The translations under genes and the position numbers were made by a program. A stretch of 64,000 nucleotides of DNA from Baylisascaris procyonis (Eukaryota > Nematoda > Chromadorea > Rhabditida > Ascarididae): the NCBI GenBank assembly GCA_037389465.1, contig JAZARR010000247.1, forward strand, positions 930,001 through 994,000, in the 5' to 3' direction. Below the pieces are notes generated by a model. That model saw only the letters and a program-made list of their open reading frames with translations, did not search any database and was not told where the DNA came from. Positions 27,101 through 39,626 of the stretch are shown here, piece by piece (the stretch's first letter is position 1; each line of letters begins with the position of its first letter).

Positions 27101-29434
27101 TGCCATTATATTTGTATAATTCGATACGGTTATGATAGTATATCCATTATGCACAATTGATGGATGATGAATTGCTGTTGTGATTACTCGATTTGTTATG
27201 GCCACCCATTTAGCGTCGACCCAACGAGTTGAGATTTTTACACTTTCAAGTGCCGATCGAATTGAATAGCTAGATGAGTAATGTGCTGCAATGTTTGTTT
27301 TTCTCTTTTTTTGCAAATTTTGGTAAAATTCCAACTATGTAATTACATAATTTGTGAACGGCGAATAATTTATACGCAATATTAGCTGTATTTTTGCATA
27401 TTTGTAATGCAAATGAGTGCATTATTATGTGGTGCTACTCATTTCTGTGGTTGTCTATGCCTGAAACGATGAAATTTTATTGGCTCATTCACAGTATTTT
27501 GTTATAGCGCCACATTATCAGTAATAAAAGAAAAAATGTGAATGAGCAAAATAAAGGATTTAGTTTATTCGATGGTCTGAATGAGGTTTTTATCGCTGAA
27601 ATAGGATGATTATTAAGGCGACTCATTAAAGAACATCATAGAGGTATTCACCATAAATCGATTAGATTGGTATCGTAGTTGTCGTAGTGGCGTTAAAAAT
27701 ACGGCCTCAACTTTTCAAACAGCTGTCACTAAATGTCAACAGTTGAAAGGGATATCTGTTTAACTATGTAGGTTATAGATTCTAGATTAAGCTCATTTTA
27801 GTCATTTCGTTGCAGTACATAGCAAATTTCGTTCTACTTCATTTACTTCATTCCTCTTCAACCTCCACCTTTCACTTTTATAACTACTGATACAATTATT
27901 TCGACGTTGAATTTCCTTTCTTAGTTTTATTTAGTTATGTTTTATTCGTTGATGTTCCAACTGTTTTATCTCCCTCATATTGTTTGTATTGATTCCTTTC
28001 TATTTCAGCGATTATCTCGACGAGATCAAACGATGAGACGACCACCTAGTGACGTCGACAACTATGATCGCATCGCATACAGCCGTCTTCTTCAAGCGGT
28101 AAGTGTATTTCATTCTCTATTCTTTTATGCAACTAGTCATTACTTGCGATGTGTCTTAGTCTGGATATGGCTCGTTGTGTTGCTCCTTCTTTATCTTATT
28201 CGCTCGTTCGCTTATTATTGAAAGTTTACTTATTTATTAGCTTCTTTTTACGAAGTTAACCTCGTTGTAAACTGAATTGTATCAGCACCTTTTTCTGAAA
28301 CATATTTGGTTCCCAGTGGAATCACTCTATGTTATACCGTCATTACACCCTTCTTTCCAACCTATCCCATCCCCCTTCCCTTCTACTCTCATTCCTCATC
28401 GTTCCCATACCAAGTCTTTTGCTACTTAGTCCACTCGGCGACACTCAATTGTTTCGAGTTGTAGTGAAATATTATGGCGTTGTTTTCTGTTGCTATTCCT
28501 TGCGCGTAATAGTGTCTCTCTTCTCTTCGTGCTATGCCAATTGCGCCACTTGGATTTGTGCTTGTTAGGAATTGTAGGCCCTTAAATGCCGCTGAAAATT
28601 TAGATGCATTTGGTGATCAAGCCCATGAAATTATTTACATGCAAGCCGTTGTAACCTCAATTGTCGTGAATAGCTTCTAACGGAGTTAATATTGATTATG
28701 TGGTACCGGATGTAAGGTCGGACTCGTATCTGTTATATATGAATGCGGCTGCCAGTTTATTCCGGGCGAGTAGTGTCTCAAACTCGTATAGATAGCTCTT
28801 GCCAAGGCGAGGGAATAGAATATCGTCCAAATCACCGAAGATCACGAACTTCGCTGATTCCTTAAACATAGAATAACCATCGGTGATAGGCACCATTGAG
28901 AGGATAGCAACTTCTATGTTAATGCTTTCTTAAGCAAAAAATGGCAACTCACTTTGTATTTGAGCAAGCAATCGGTCTGTGCAACAACTTGACCTCTCCA
29001 TTCCAGCTGCTCGTTCGGATCATAACCTAGGTCATGTTCGAATTCCATCTTAGGCCAAGCATCTATCGTAATCCAACCTCGTTCCTCATAAATCTGAAGC
29101 TATAGTAGCGATTTAAATGAGATGATAACTTGAGAGGTATATTTATGAACAAATTATTCCGTTTTTATATCCAAAACTAGCCTGGGAGGGGGGGTTTAAT
29201 ATTACAGGATATGGTGCAGTGCTTTGTTGTACATAGCATCGGAAATTTTTGTTTAGCACGCGAAAGAAAGGTAGTGCGTATTACTTGGTTGTTACTGGCA
29301 ATTTAATCTGTCTTACCCTATTGCAACGCAAACGCCTACTCAACCTTACTATTGAATTTTTGGTCTTTATCTGTTTTTGCTGTTTTTATAGAAATGCTTC
29401 ACTACTAGAATGCTTTTATAATTGCTTTCTCAAG

Positions 29435-29479
<45 letters not shown>

Positions 29480-31295
29480 GAAAATTGTAATATTCTGTTC
29501 TATTCTCTTCTTTTTATATTCCATAAAATAGTAGTAAACACAATAAATTAACCTTGAGGAGATCGTAGACCTCAGATATCATACTTGTGACGTAAAAATT
29601 TTGCATGCCCACTCCATAGTAACGATAAACTTCCAATGCGAGAATCAACAATTGCCATCTTTCATTCATAAAAAGAGGACTGAAGCAAGTCACAACATCA
29701 TGAAGTACTTTCATTGGCTTTCGAAAAGGAATCTGAAACAATAGGCCTCCTCATTAGTTAATTTTTTGTCGGATTGTTTCCATTAGTGATGAATAAAATT
29801 GAATTTAAGCGGTAATGAAGCAACGAAATAGATTAAAATTCCTCCTATTTGAGTGGAAACTTTGAAATTGATAGTTGCATCACTATAATGTTGCATTAAG
29901 AAAAATACGGCGAATATTTAGTGAATTGGATTTATGTTCGGTTAAAAAACTTGTGGCTCATTTGATGTACTCTTTGGCGGTGACTGAGGCAAACATAGGC
30001 AGTGCCGTTTCCTTCTTTATGAAGATAACTATTTCACCAGGGAAGTTTTATTTATAGAACAAGTAAATCAAAGAAGACCACCTCTAAAACGGAGCTACCT
30101 ACCATTTTTTTATCCTTTGGTTTTAGAGTTTTTCCTTGAGGGAATTACTGAGCAAGAAGTAAGTCGATAGGTCATATTCAGTTATTCTCGTTGGCTGCCT
30201 CATATGCCTATATTAAAAGAATTTTTGTAATGAAAAATAACCTATATTTTATCGTAGCCATCGATGTCTCAAGAAAACCTATGGCTATAGAAATCATCTC
30301 GTAGGTGATGCACTATGCAGTAATAATTTAGTCTTTTTGAATAATATACTTGAATTAAATATCATGGATTGATCATATTCACCTGTATAAAAATTTCTTC
30401 GTCATCTTCAATAGCAATTTCGAGCATAGCCATATTTTCTATTGTTTGACATTGTGCTAAATAGGGAGTCCATTTGCATTCGTTGATTTCGGGTACTGCA
30501 TTTTTAATGATCATATTTGAGATGAATTTCTGATCGCCGAATCTTGTAAGGCATTTCAACGATTGTGAGCCTATTAGATGCTTTTGTGATGTGAATAAGA
30601 TCAGCATTGTATTTGGTTGTAAACTGCAAATTTATCTTCCCATTTAAAAATCTTGAGGTTTTTTAGATTGTATTTTAAATCTTTTTTTTTTAGATATAAT
30701 TCTATAAATTAGCTCGGTTATTTTGAGTATTCAGTGTAGAAGTTTTAAAAAAAGTTATGTTTTATAATGAGTGATTAGTTGATTAATGCACCAATAAATG
30801 AGTAGTAGAATGTTTTATGCTAATGTAGGCATTTTTCGCCTTAAAGTAATAGGTATATCTAATAACTAGGAAGGCTAATAGTTAGTGATAGATATCAGTG
30901 TTTGTTACAGATGATCTTTCAAATATTAGCTAAGAAGAAATCTTAAGTGCTATATGCACTTCACCTTTGGTTTACTTAATTTGCTAGTGAAGGTACACCT
31001 TATTTTGTTATACTAAAAGACAGGATCAAACGGAAGAAATATGCTAGGTTTAGAAGGTGAAATAGAGAAATAAAAGATTGTAGGATAAAAAATGAAGGTA
31101 GTTAAGCCAAAGAATAAAAGAAAATGGGATTAAGAGAGATATAAACTTTGCAGCTGATTTATAGTATGTGGCAGAAATAATATAGGCATGTCTCGAATTT
31201 GAATCACTTCTCGTGAATATGAAGAGTATTAGGAGCAATATGAAGCCTAGAATTGATATGAGCAAATTTTTTGCTTTCCGTAAGGTAGTGAACAT
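24199..31295 (-). CDS. GT92 (DUF23) glycosyltransferase, 8 exons
   Basis: Glycosyltransferase family 92 enzyme, a family greatly expanded in nematodes; the best-studied member, GALT-1, adds beta-1,4-galactose to core fucose. Exons in coding order: 31295-31147, 30623-30383, 29732-29553, 29093-28953, 28860-28707, 27285-27080, 25973-25797, 24378-24199 (TAA), all phase-consistent, giving 475 residues. An N-terminal hydrophobic anchor (about residues 10-28, LLISILGFILLLILFIF) indicates a type II Golgi protein. The AYIISATYY motif follows, then the domain core VVTCFSPLFMNERWQLLILA, RGWITIDAWP, and FGDLDDILFPR with the metal-binding-like DLDD at residues 247-250, then FIYNRYESD and HHPSIVHNGY. Exon 5 follows an AAG acceptor. 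Intron 7 contains MITE copy C; intron 5 contains a candidate plus-strand exon. An in-frame upstream exon (31665-31537) could lengthen the N-terminus. The exact acceptor substrate is unknown. Confidence 0.88.
24463..25039. mobile_element. MITE copy C (intron 7 of the GT92 gene)
   Basis: A 577-bp inverted-repeat element. The left end GGCACTATGGCAAAGAACGA matches the reverse complement of the right end (GGCACAATTGCAGAGAATGA), with arms of about 130 bp. It is flanked by an imperfect 8-bp direct repeat, GCATATGT on the left and GCGTATGT on the right, the target-site length typical of hAT elements. The interior is nearly identical to copy A. It encodes no protein. Confidence 0.75.
25757..25769. repeat. 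G13 homopolymer
   Basis: Thirteen consecutive G on the plus strand, preceded by T12, inside GT92 intron 7 just beyond the exon 7 donor. One of several long G or C runs in the window (also about 24031, 54507, 54932, 57546, 61960 and 63920). Confidence 0.9.
28009..28098 (+). CDS. Candidate first exon of an unidentified plus-strand gene
   Basis: A TATTTCAG acceptor-like site at 28001-28008 is followed 24 bases later by an ATG (28033) opening 22 codons (MRRPPSDVDNYDRIAYSRLL...) that end in phase 0 at a good GTAAGT donor (28099). The pattern fits a trans-spliced first coding exon lying antisense within intron 5 of the GT92 gene. A possible second exon is 33789-33883 (CTCAG acceptor, in-frame STGRLYILPGSNEYAEYF..., GTACGC donor), but no further exons were found and no family was recognised. 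Confidence 0.3.
29437..29476. repeat. (TA)20 microsatellite
   Basis: Uninterrupted TA dinucleotide repeat in intron 3 of the GT92 gene (29094-29552). Confidence 0.95.
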
Positions 31296-34200
31296 CGTGT
31301 TGACTTCACTCTGAAATAGTAGAAATAAAAAAAATAATACATTGCTTTCTTTGAATAATAATAATTACTATAAAAAGATAAAATATTATATAAAATATTA
31401 TATTATTATAAAGCGTTTTTTTTTTCTACCACATATTATGTAAATTATGTAAATTCGGAACGAAATTGATTTAGTGGACTGAGATCGTAAATTGAATTAA
31501 AATAATAGTTGAAACAATCGTTGCTTGAAAATTTACCTTGCTGATAGCAATTGATGTCGAGATATTTATATGAGTCACGGTGGCACCAGAATATTTCAGA
31601 ACACTAGGCATAATTTGTCGCATATATGGGTCAATCTTGTTGTTTATTGTTGCTATCTGTTGCATATCTTTTTATCAATTCTCGCTATCTCATAGGCATC
31701 GTAATCTTAGTGAGTATTCTGAAGTTGGATGTCCGATGCCAGTCTATGCAGTTTTCACTCGACGTAACACCTGAAGCAGTGAAAAAGACCCGCAGATGCA
31801 ATAAGGTTGGAGCACTTGTAAAATTGATAGTTGCTTTAGTGTTCAGTATTTGTAGCATAAGTTCCGAATCGGATTTTTGGATGCAAGTCATCGTCTGTCT
31901 CTTCCTTCTCTCTACCGCTCCCTTCCTCTCCCTCTCTTTTTCTGTCTCTCTCTACCTTTCCCTGTCTCCGTGTCCTTCTGTCTGTCCCTGCGTCTCCCAT
32001 CTCATTCTCTTTCTTCTTCTGTCTTTCTCTTTCTGTCTCTGGCTGAAGAATGTAGAATGTAGAGAGGACAAGGACAGTAGTTCAGATGTGCTATGCATAT
32101 ACGATAGGCGTGAAAAATCAGGCGCAATTATAGTTTTCTACCATGTACATAAAGTAATTCTGCGATGAGATTCGTTATATGTTGCTCTGTCATTCAAGTG
32201 ATACTTGAGAATGCTATGAATTTCTGTCACTAAAGTCGTTTACAAATACTCATGTGAATGATATCATGGATGATTTGATTAGCACCCGTGAGTGTTAAAG
32301 ATTTATAGATCGTTTAATGATCCCCTTTTGGATGTGAGAGACGTTCAGTATAATTAGATTCTCTCAAAGTATGACCTGATGCTTAGCAATCAGATATGTT
32401 GGTTTTTGCATATTGATTCGAAGGATGAATGCCTATTACGAGTCTCCGAGGTTTGGATTCTCACTGCCAATTCCATCTTAGACATGCGAATTATCGTTGA
32501 CGAATCATTGCATTGGGCAACTCATTGTGAATTGATAGCAATTAGTGCGTTTAAGGGGAGAAATTATATTCCATTGGGAGTTTCAGTATAGCTGCACTGA
32601 ACATTATAAGAAGGCATTGAGTGTTTATGAAGTTTATTTTTATTTTATTTATTTATTTAAAATAAATAAAATACAGTCCGAATTATAGAACTGATCTCTG
32701 CGTATTCTTATTCTGAAGCCATTTTATATGATGACATTGAGTTAGATCTCATCTTATGTTATAAAATTGTTAACGATTATTATGATACTACGATTGTTTC
32801 AATATTCACTTATTTCAATCGGTGTAATTTTTCATGAGCTCATAGCTTTCAGCTATTTCCATAATTCTCAACCTTGAATTCAATTTATAATTCCTTTCAT
32901 TTCTAATTTGTTAGAGAGTGGAATTAAACTTACTATTGATTTCGTCTCAACGCTTAGTGCATTTATTACGTTCACCATAAACTTGAGGCATTTCGATTTT
33001 TGGAAAATATATAAGTTTGTGTTTGATTGACGCCGTTTTAGGTCATCATATCGCATATTTTATTGCTTCTTTTGTTGGCTTTTATGCTTTGAGTGTTGTT
33101 TTTTTTTTTTTACTTGCGAAAAAGAGATCTCGCATCAGCAACAGCAAACAAATGTTGTTCACTTTGAAAAGGTATTGGCGATAGTATTTGATCTTTGTGC
33201 TTTAGCGAAGTTATCATTTATCAACGTTCACTATTACACAAGTGTTTTTCAATGCTTTTGATGCAGCTGTATACCATTATGTTTAAAAACAAATGTGCTT
33301 ATAGAATGCATAGTGCGTAATAAAGTACCGCTCTGTAAAGTCCTTTATAGCCTCACGCTGCCCCGAACTTAGGAATGTTTAACTATCATTAAAACTATTT
33401 AACTATTTAGCATATGGGCTAGTATTTAAAAGAGGTTCGAAGGGTTTCGTCTCCTTACTATTTAAACTCAACCTAAGACGAAAAAATTAGTGCGTTATAG
33501 GCGGTTATAGGTGGCCGTGCAGAGCAGTATTTTATTACATGCTTGGGATGGTTTGTTGTCCTTATCACTAAGACAGTGGAGGTTGGAATGAACTGATAAA
33601 GGTTTGCGAACGAACTGATAAAACATTGGTCATAGTTCATAGCTATGGTAAAACTTTTTTCTTTTATAGAAGCAATTCTGAAACGATGAAAAACAAATCT
33701 GATTTTAATGGGTAAATTTTATTGAATAAAGTAAGGAGGAAGTTTTTCAATACAGCTAACACGATGTGCGCTTTTGTGTCATTCTCAGTCGACCGGCCGA
33801 TTGTATATACTGCCAGGTAGTAATGAGTATGCGGAATATTTCCTGCGGATTCTAATAATCTTGACAAAAATGTATTGCACAAGGTACGCTTTTCTTAAGC
33901 CAGCTGTGATTTTCTGGCTCTTGAATGCCTTTAATTTCTTTCGAAATGAGAGATCGATGTGAAGTATAGCATAAAAGGCCTTGTGGTGTGCCGTCATCTA
34001 TTCGTTCAGATATGACTTAGTCAAATACGCCAAAGAAATGAATGATGCATTTTTAGAAGGCAAATCCGCGAAACTGTGCAATAGAATCGAATGAGAATCG
34101 ATAACTTATTTAAAATAAGGCTGTTTCGGAGTTGAAATATATTAGTTTCGGGTCTAGATGGCGGCGTTTTCCTGTGAAATTCCATGGGAAAAAGGAAGTG

Positions 34201-34386
34201 ATTTTTCCAAGGAAAGTATTCGATTGAACATGGAGACATTTTTGGGTATATCATCTTTACTTGCGATTATAAAGTGCGACTCTAGTCGAACTCTTTTCTC
34301 TTTTTATGCCGTTTTGAAAATCCGCTTTGCAAAGATGTATCGCTGCGATTCCGTGCCCGAAGGAGGTTATCTGTCCGTCTTTTCTT
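31296..34386. other. Region without a supported gene
   Basis: Upstream flank of the GT92 gene. A TATTTCAG-like acceptor (minus strand, ending at 31311) sits 15 bases before the GT92 ATG and could be a spliced-leader site. Contents otherwise: a pyrimidine-rich tract at 31892-32043, a T11 run near 33101, and the possible exon at 33789-33883. Open frames at 31626-32168 and 32379-32591 have no splice or family support. Confidence 0.4.
31892..32043. repeat. Polypyrimidine (CT-rich) tract
   Basis: About 150 bases that are almost entirely C and T on the plus strand, in CTC/TCT/CCT words with very few purines. It produces a Ser/Leu/Pro-rich open frame on the plus strand that I regard as compositional. 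Confidence 0.85.
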
Positions 34387-34745
34387 TGTCGAATAGTTAG
34401 CCGCCGATCTCGAGTCGATCCTCTTCTAGTGATTTGTCTTCGTACTTAACGCCCATTAATATATCCTCTATCTCTTTGATGTGCTTTTCTGACTCCTTCT
34501 AACGACGGAAAATCTTCTATTGGTCACAGAATATAGATACCATTACTGTAGGTTACAGTAACGACAGTATATATTAACCATTCTTTTCTGTTTTATGTAC
34601 CGTACCTTATTTGTTTGTTTGTCCATTATTAGTCATTTTGCATATTTAAACGATATTTGGTGGACTGGTCATCTAATTTTATTTTTATGTCAGTCAAAAG
34701 CAATACTACTTTTGTCTGGACAAGTAAAAGGCATTTAGCTGACTC
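34387..34745 (-). pseudogene. Decayed partial copy of exon 3 of the nested 52-kb gene
   Basis: This stretch aligns collinearly with about 52200-52520, covering part of coding exon 3 (34404-34516 here) and the adjoining intron. Read on the minus strand in the matching frame, the Trp of the functional RRWKESE is a TAG stop, and the sequence after the homologue of RLEI diverges. The acceptor CCAATAG is retained. Flanking exons were not found. It is a non-functional segmental fragment duplicated about 18 kb away in the same orientation. Confidence 0.75.
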
Positions 34746-35863
34746 TCATCTGGTTTAATTTTTATACGCTTTTGTATAGGGGATTTCAATTTGTGAACTG
34801 TTGAGACAAATTAAGGAGTTATGGAGTGTATTATACTATTTTATGATTCATATTGACCTATTACTTTTGAGAAAAGTTTAACTGCTGAAAAAAAGCGTAT
34901 GCAAATCGCATCTATCATATTTTTGTTTTACTCTGATCAGGTCACGAAGTAAGTGGAAAAGCACGCCAAAGAATCGGGCACGATATGCGCTTTATTGCTG
35001 TCCAGCTCCCCCCACCCTGAATAAATATTCCGATAATCGACTAATAATTAATAAAAAAAGTTTAACAATTTTCAAAGTTTCATGCTTTGATTAACTCGAA
35101 AATTTGCATAAGTTAACAATTCATATTTGAATATGCTTAACCCTGTTTGAATTCGATGGACCAATATTAAGCGTGGTATAGGAGATCAGATCTTATGGGG
35201 TACATACATTAATGGTTGTCGAGTTGAATTTACAGACAGACAAATATAGGTGCAAATGCATGCGTATATAGGTACAGGCATATCATCGCCATAGTGAGCA
35301 TATATTTGTGGGAAGGGATTCTTACAGGGAGTGTGGCTAGTCAAGAAATGAATTGTGGGGATTTTTTAAGGGAATTTTGAAGTTAATCAAAGCATGAAAT
35401 TTTTTTGTTCATTTCTTTTAGTCGGTGACTTTTCAAGATGGGTAGTCGAGTGAGCGCATTGCAAAAGCGCATATTATTGCAGTTCTTTCGGTGTGTTTAC
35501 CAATTTATTCTAGTTCTTCGAAGAATGTTAGTGAATTCTCGGTTTTATTTGTGGTATATCCAGGTGTTTTTAGGTGTTTATTAAGGTAAAAAGTTTCTGA
35601 CATTTCGTTCAAATCATAGAAATGTTGTCCTATTATCCACAAATCCCATCGTCAATTGATTCTTGCCTACATATTTTCTGCCATTGTTTTGCAAATTGGT
35701 GAATTCAGTTTTAACCATCTATTTTTATTTAGCCAGCTAGAGGTGAACGGGTTATAGTGAAGACTGCTTTAATGCCAGCCAATCGACAATAAAAGTCTTC
35801 GGTAAAAAAACGAATCGATGGGATTTCAAAAATCTCCCAGCTTAGAAGTACTTTTAGTAGAAC

Positions 35864-35948
35864 ATTTGGCAACACGCCAACGATTAGTGCATTCCATAGC
35901 GGAAATATTTGGCAATGCGCCAACGATTGATACATTCCATAGCGATTA
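35864..35948. repeat. Two-copy 43-bp tandem duplication
   Basis: The word ATTTGGCAA(CA/TG)CGCCAACGATT...CATTCCATAGCG occurs twice in tandem, starting at 35864 and 35907, with a few differences. Confidence 0.85.
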
Positions 35949-36258
35949 TTTAAACATTTGTATTTGTTAGCAAAAAATTGTGCTATCATTTCTATTTGTG
36001 GTTTAGTGTTGAAGAAAAAAAAGACTTCTAAGGATTGGCTAATCAGCAAACTATAAGCTTTTTTTCGATTATTACAGCTTATCAGTTCTATTATGCTGCA
36101 ATTTTTATTTATCATTAATGCAGTCTTTGATTTCTCATCTTCTATTATTCTTCTTTTGATTTGCTTGTATTTCTTACTTTACATTCCAGGGATCAATGAA
36201 ATCAGAAAGCAGAGGTGATAGTGATAAATTCATGATGGAGGCAAATATTTCCTTATAG

Positions 36259-36267
36259 AAGTTACAG

Positions 36268-36314
<47 letters not shown>

Positions 36315-36324
36315 GCTGTAACTT
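36259..36324. repeat. 66-bp palindrome with TA core
   Basis: The left arm AAGTTACAGCTATATA... is mirrored by ...TATATAGCTGTAACTT, enclosing a TA tract. Unlike the plain TA microsatellites in this window, the unique 12-bp flanks are themselves perfectly inverted, so the whole sequence can fold into one hairpin or cruciform. Confidence 0.9.
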
Positions 36325-38509
36325 ATGAAGTTCAGTTTTATATGAAATCACCATCCTTCAATGTGTTGAAAATTTTGTTATTTAGCAAATGTGGCTACGA
36401 TCGTTGATGGCCATTCATACTATAAATCATTTCATAATTTCTAACACTAAAATATGAGTGCAATTATCGTCTAATGCTTCTTGTTTTATCTAATTCGATA
36501 ATAAAAGCAAACAAATGCGTCGTTGAGATTAATCGTTTTCTTGTGAGTTTCCGTGTTTTAATAGACAATCAATAGAATATTCTCCACATTTTTTATTGCA
36601 CTTGTTGTTTTGATTGAATTCCATATTATTTGCTTGGTGAAGGTCGTTATATGTTCCCAATATCAAAGATCACTGACGTATTGGTGAACTAACTTGTTAT
36701 ATATATTGGCAATAACTAACAGCAGCAGTTCTTCCAAATTTTTTATGCTTTAATGGTGGCTAAAGATAAGTCATTGAGTGTTTTAAGCAATACCACCTGC
36801 AAGGATAGTTATAGTATCCTTTTAGTAAATGTCGAAATGGACCGTTTAGGAATAATGCTGTATAGGCAATTGAATCTTCACAAATAGTTCGGCAGTTTTA
36901 TTAATGATACATTTGTTTAATCGTTTTTTGGCAACGGCATTATTGAGCGATTTCGTTTAAAAAATTGTTATAAATTAGTTCATTTAATGAATTGTTAAAA
37001 TTTTTGGGAAAATATTTTAGCAATTTGGGAATTCAAAATTTCCCCATCAATATTGGCAGCTCAATCAGCTCATTATAAAAGATAGAAATAAGTAGAGTTT
37101 CCGATTGCTTTCTGCATTCTTCATTTTTGAAATAGGCTTGTTTTTGCCTAAGATCTTGAATGGTCTTTCATCAGCCCACATTCAGAATAGCATCGTTTTA
37201 GTAGTATTCTTAATGAGGAATGTAAGACGGTCTTACTGCTTCTTTTGTTGAGGCGCTAAACTTAGGAAGCTTTAAAGGGAATGACTATCACTGTACTGAT
37301 TGGCATTTAGTTTCAGTGATATGAATGATAGGCATCGTACTGGTTGAAGCATAAGAAAGGCGAAATTAATATATTAGGAGCACAATTCACTAATGTAGTG
37401 CTCCATTCCCTTCCGCTCTTTAATATTTAAGACTAATGGATGTTTCCGGCTCGCTTATCTGATTAGAGTTGATCTTGTCTAATATTATGATGAATGAAGG
37501 TAGTTCATGCTATGGGATTATAACGCAGTGCTCTCATTCTTTGATTAAGTATAAGAGTGAGTAGAAAAAGGTTTCTATTTCGAGCTCCATCCTATCTAAC
37601 TTCATATTGCTTTTCAAACCACTGTACATGAAAATTCAAGTTTAACATAACCAATCATGTTTACTTCTAATCAGGCATTTCCTTCAACCCCTTTCTTTGG
37701 CTCTATCCCCCTTCCTCCCTTCACCTCATCTAAAGTTGTGCAATGTCGTAGATGGAAATATTAGGCGCATTTCGAAATGTTAAGGCATTGGCTTGATGAA
37801 AACAACTTTCCATGGTATTTGCAAGCTGATTTCCGTTGTCATAAATAAGCAAGTGTAATGCAGCACCATCTGCACACTGCATTTTAACGATACCGTAACG
37901 CTATAGATAGAAAGCACTGATCACTCAACTCTTCTCTCTAATAAACAGAAAGCGTTCTATTTCTTTTTCCACTCTTCAACTGTCTTTATATACTTCTTCA
38001 TATAATAGACGTTTTTATTTGTTTGTGGATAACTATAAAATTGAACGTTATCGTTTAAACGGTTGCAGTTAGTTTTATCTATCAATACGATCGTCAACTA
38101 TAATTGTCCATATCGGAATTGCTTCATTGCAGTAAATGAGCAAATATATTTTACTTATATTATATTTACCTCCATTATTGATATTGTCTAATTTTATAGT
38201 TTATTGCGATATATATATTGCATTCGATAGAAAAAATTGCAATTTAGTGAATTAATATTGCAAGTTTTGCGAAATTTGATATTTCTTTAAGCTTTTCGAT
38301 TTTCCTTTGAAGAAGGTTATTAACGTTGGTTGAAATCTTTTAATGCCTTCTTGCAGCATTTGACGCATTTGCCCGCCTTTCAGCTTGATCTTTCAACGTT
38401 TGTTGTAACTATTCCAATAGTTAAGCACTTTTAAGCTCGAAAAGTTGAGTAATGGCACATATTAAGGACTCTCGTCAAAATGTATCCCAATGTTCCTTTA
38501 AGTATCGTC

Positions 38510-38510
<1 letters not shown>

Positions 38511-38568
<58 letters not shown>
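38511..38568. repeat. (TA)29 microsatellite
   Basis: Long uninterrupted TA repeat, about 1.1 kb upstream of the transthyretin-like gene. Confidence 0.95.
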
Positions 38569-38572
<4 letters not shown>

Positions 38573-39626
38573 GCTTGTAAGAGTGTGTTTTCACCTTTAT
38601 ATCCGGTAGCTTGAACTTATGAATGACCCAAAGTTAGGTAGAAAAAATTCGCTGTGTTTGTAATACAGTATTTTTTCGCTGAGTATGATTTTTCATGTGT
38701 TATTTTACATTGATCGGTTAAATTTAAGAAGAGTTGTCGTCATTGAAACATCTCAAAAAAAATTGCATACGTTTTATGCTAATCATATTTTCTTTTTAAA
38801 GTAATTAAATGGTAAAAAGTGAATCTTTTTTTTGGAAAGTTTCTATAAGTTGATCGTAGAAGTTAAAATAAGAAAACGTTAGTTTGTGGATATCGTTATT
38901 TGTTGTTAATTTATGAAATCGGTTGGTTTCATTTCAGCAGAAATTGCAAATTGTGCCAACTCATATGGCACAAGTTGCTTTCGACTACTTTTAAGTCCCA
39001 GTTTGGTTCCGAACCTCCTGCTTGAAACAGTTTTTAGTTATTCTCCTACTTGAATAGCTAGTCGAAGCCAAAATTGTATTTTTTTTTTGACACAGATCGA
39101 ATCAATATTATGAATATGTGCTCAATCGGCATTTGCCTTTAGCTTTGGACCGATTGATTTCTGTGAATTAGATGGTGAAATCAGTGCCTTTTTCGAAAGC
39201 AATGGTACCATCAAAACAGACTGCCTGTAAAGTCGTTCTTCTAAGATATACATGACATGATCGTACTTTCTGGCCGAAAGAATCCCTGAGCCAACTAGGG
39301 TGCAAGCAATTCTGGAATCGCCTCTTTTCAACCGTTCTTCCATTTGCAGTGATTGTCGCTTTAGATTGCAGTCTGATGATTCTTGTCAAATTTTCTTTGT
39401 ATATTTTCCTTCTTGAATGGATCCTCATATTCGATGTTTTCGAAAGTTTTCAGCTCGTTTGTTATATTTTTGAAACTTGTAATTTATAGCAAATGTTGCT
39501 TCACTCGAACCGATATTATTGACAGCCGACTAATTTTAATACCAGCTATGCCGTAATAGAAATATTATTGAAGAAATTTATAGGAATATAAGCATAAAAA
39601 ATTTCAGGGCGATATTCAACGTGACA

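Larger units (their letters stand above)
34746..39626. other. Non-coding stretch upstream of the TTR-like gene
   Basis: No supported gene. It contains a 43-bp tandem duplication (35864-35948), a 66-bp palindrome (36259-36324) and a TA microsatellite (38511-38568). Overlapping minus-strand open frames at 39122-39428 and 35729-36115 lack splice structure and family resemblance. Confidence 0.5.

Noticed and set aside
31626..32168. 180-codon plus-strand open frame
   Set aside because: Its second half is the CT-rich tract (Ser/Leu/Pro runs) and the first half has no splice or family support.
39122..39428. Two overlapping minus-strand open frames upstream of the TTR-like gene
   Set aside because: Both frames are open over the same bases, with no acceptor/donor pattern and no recognisable motif.
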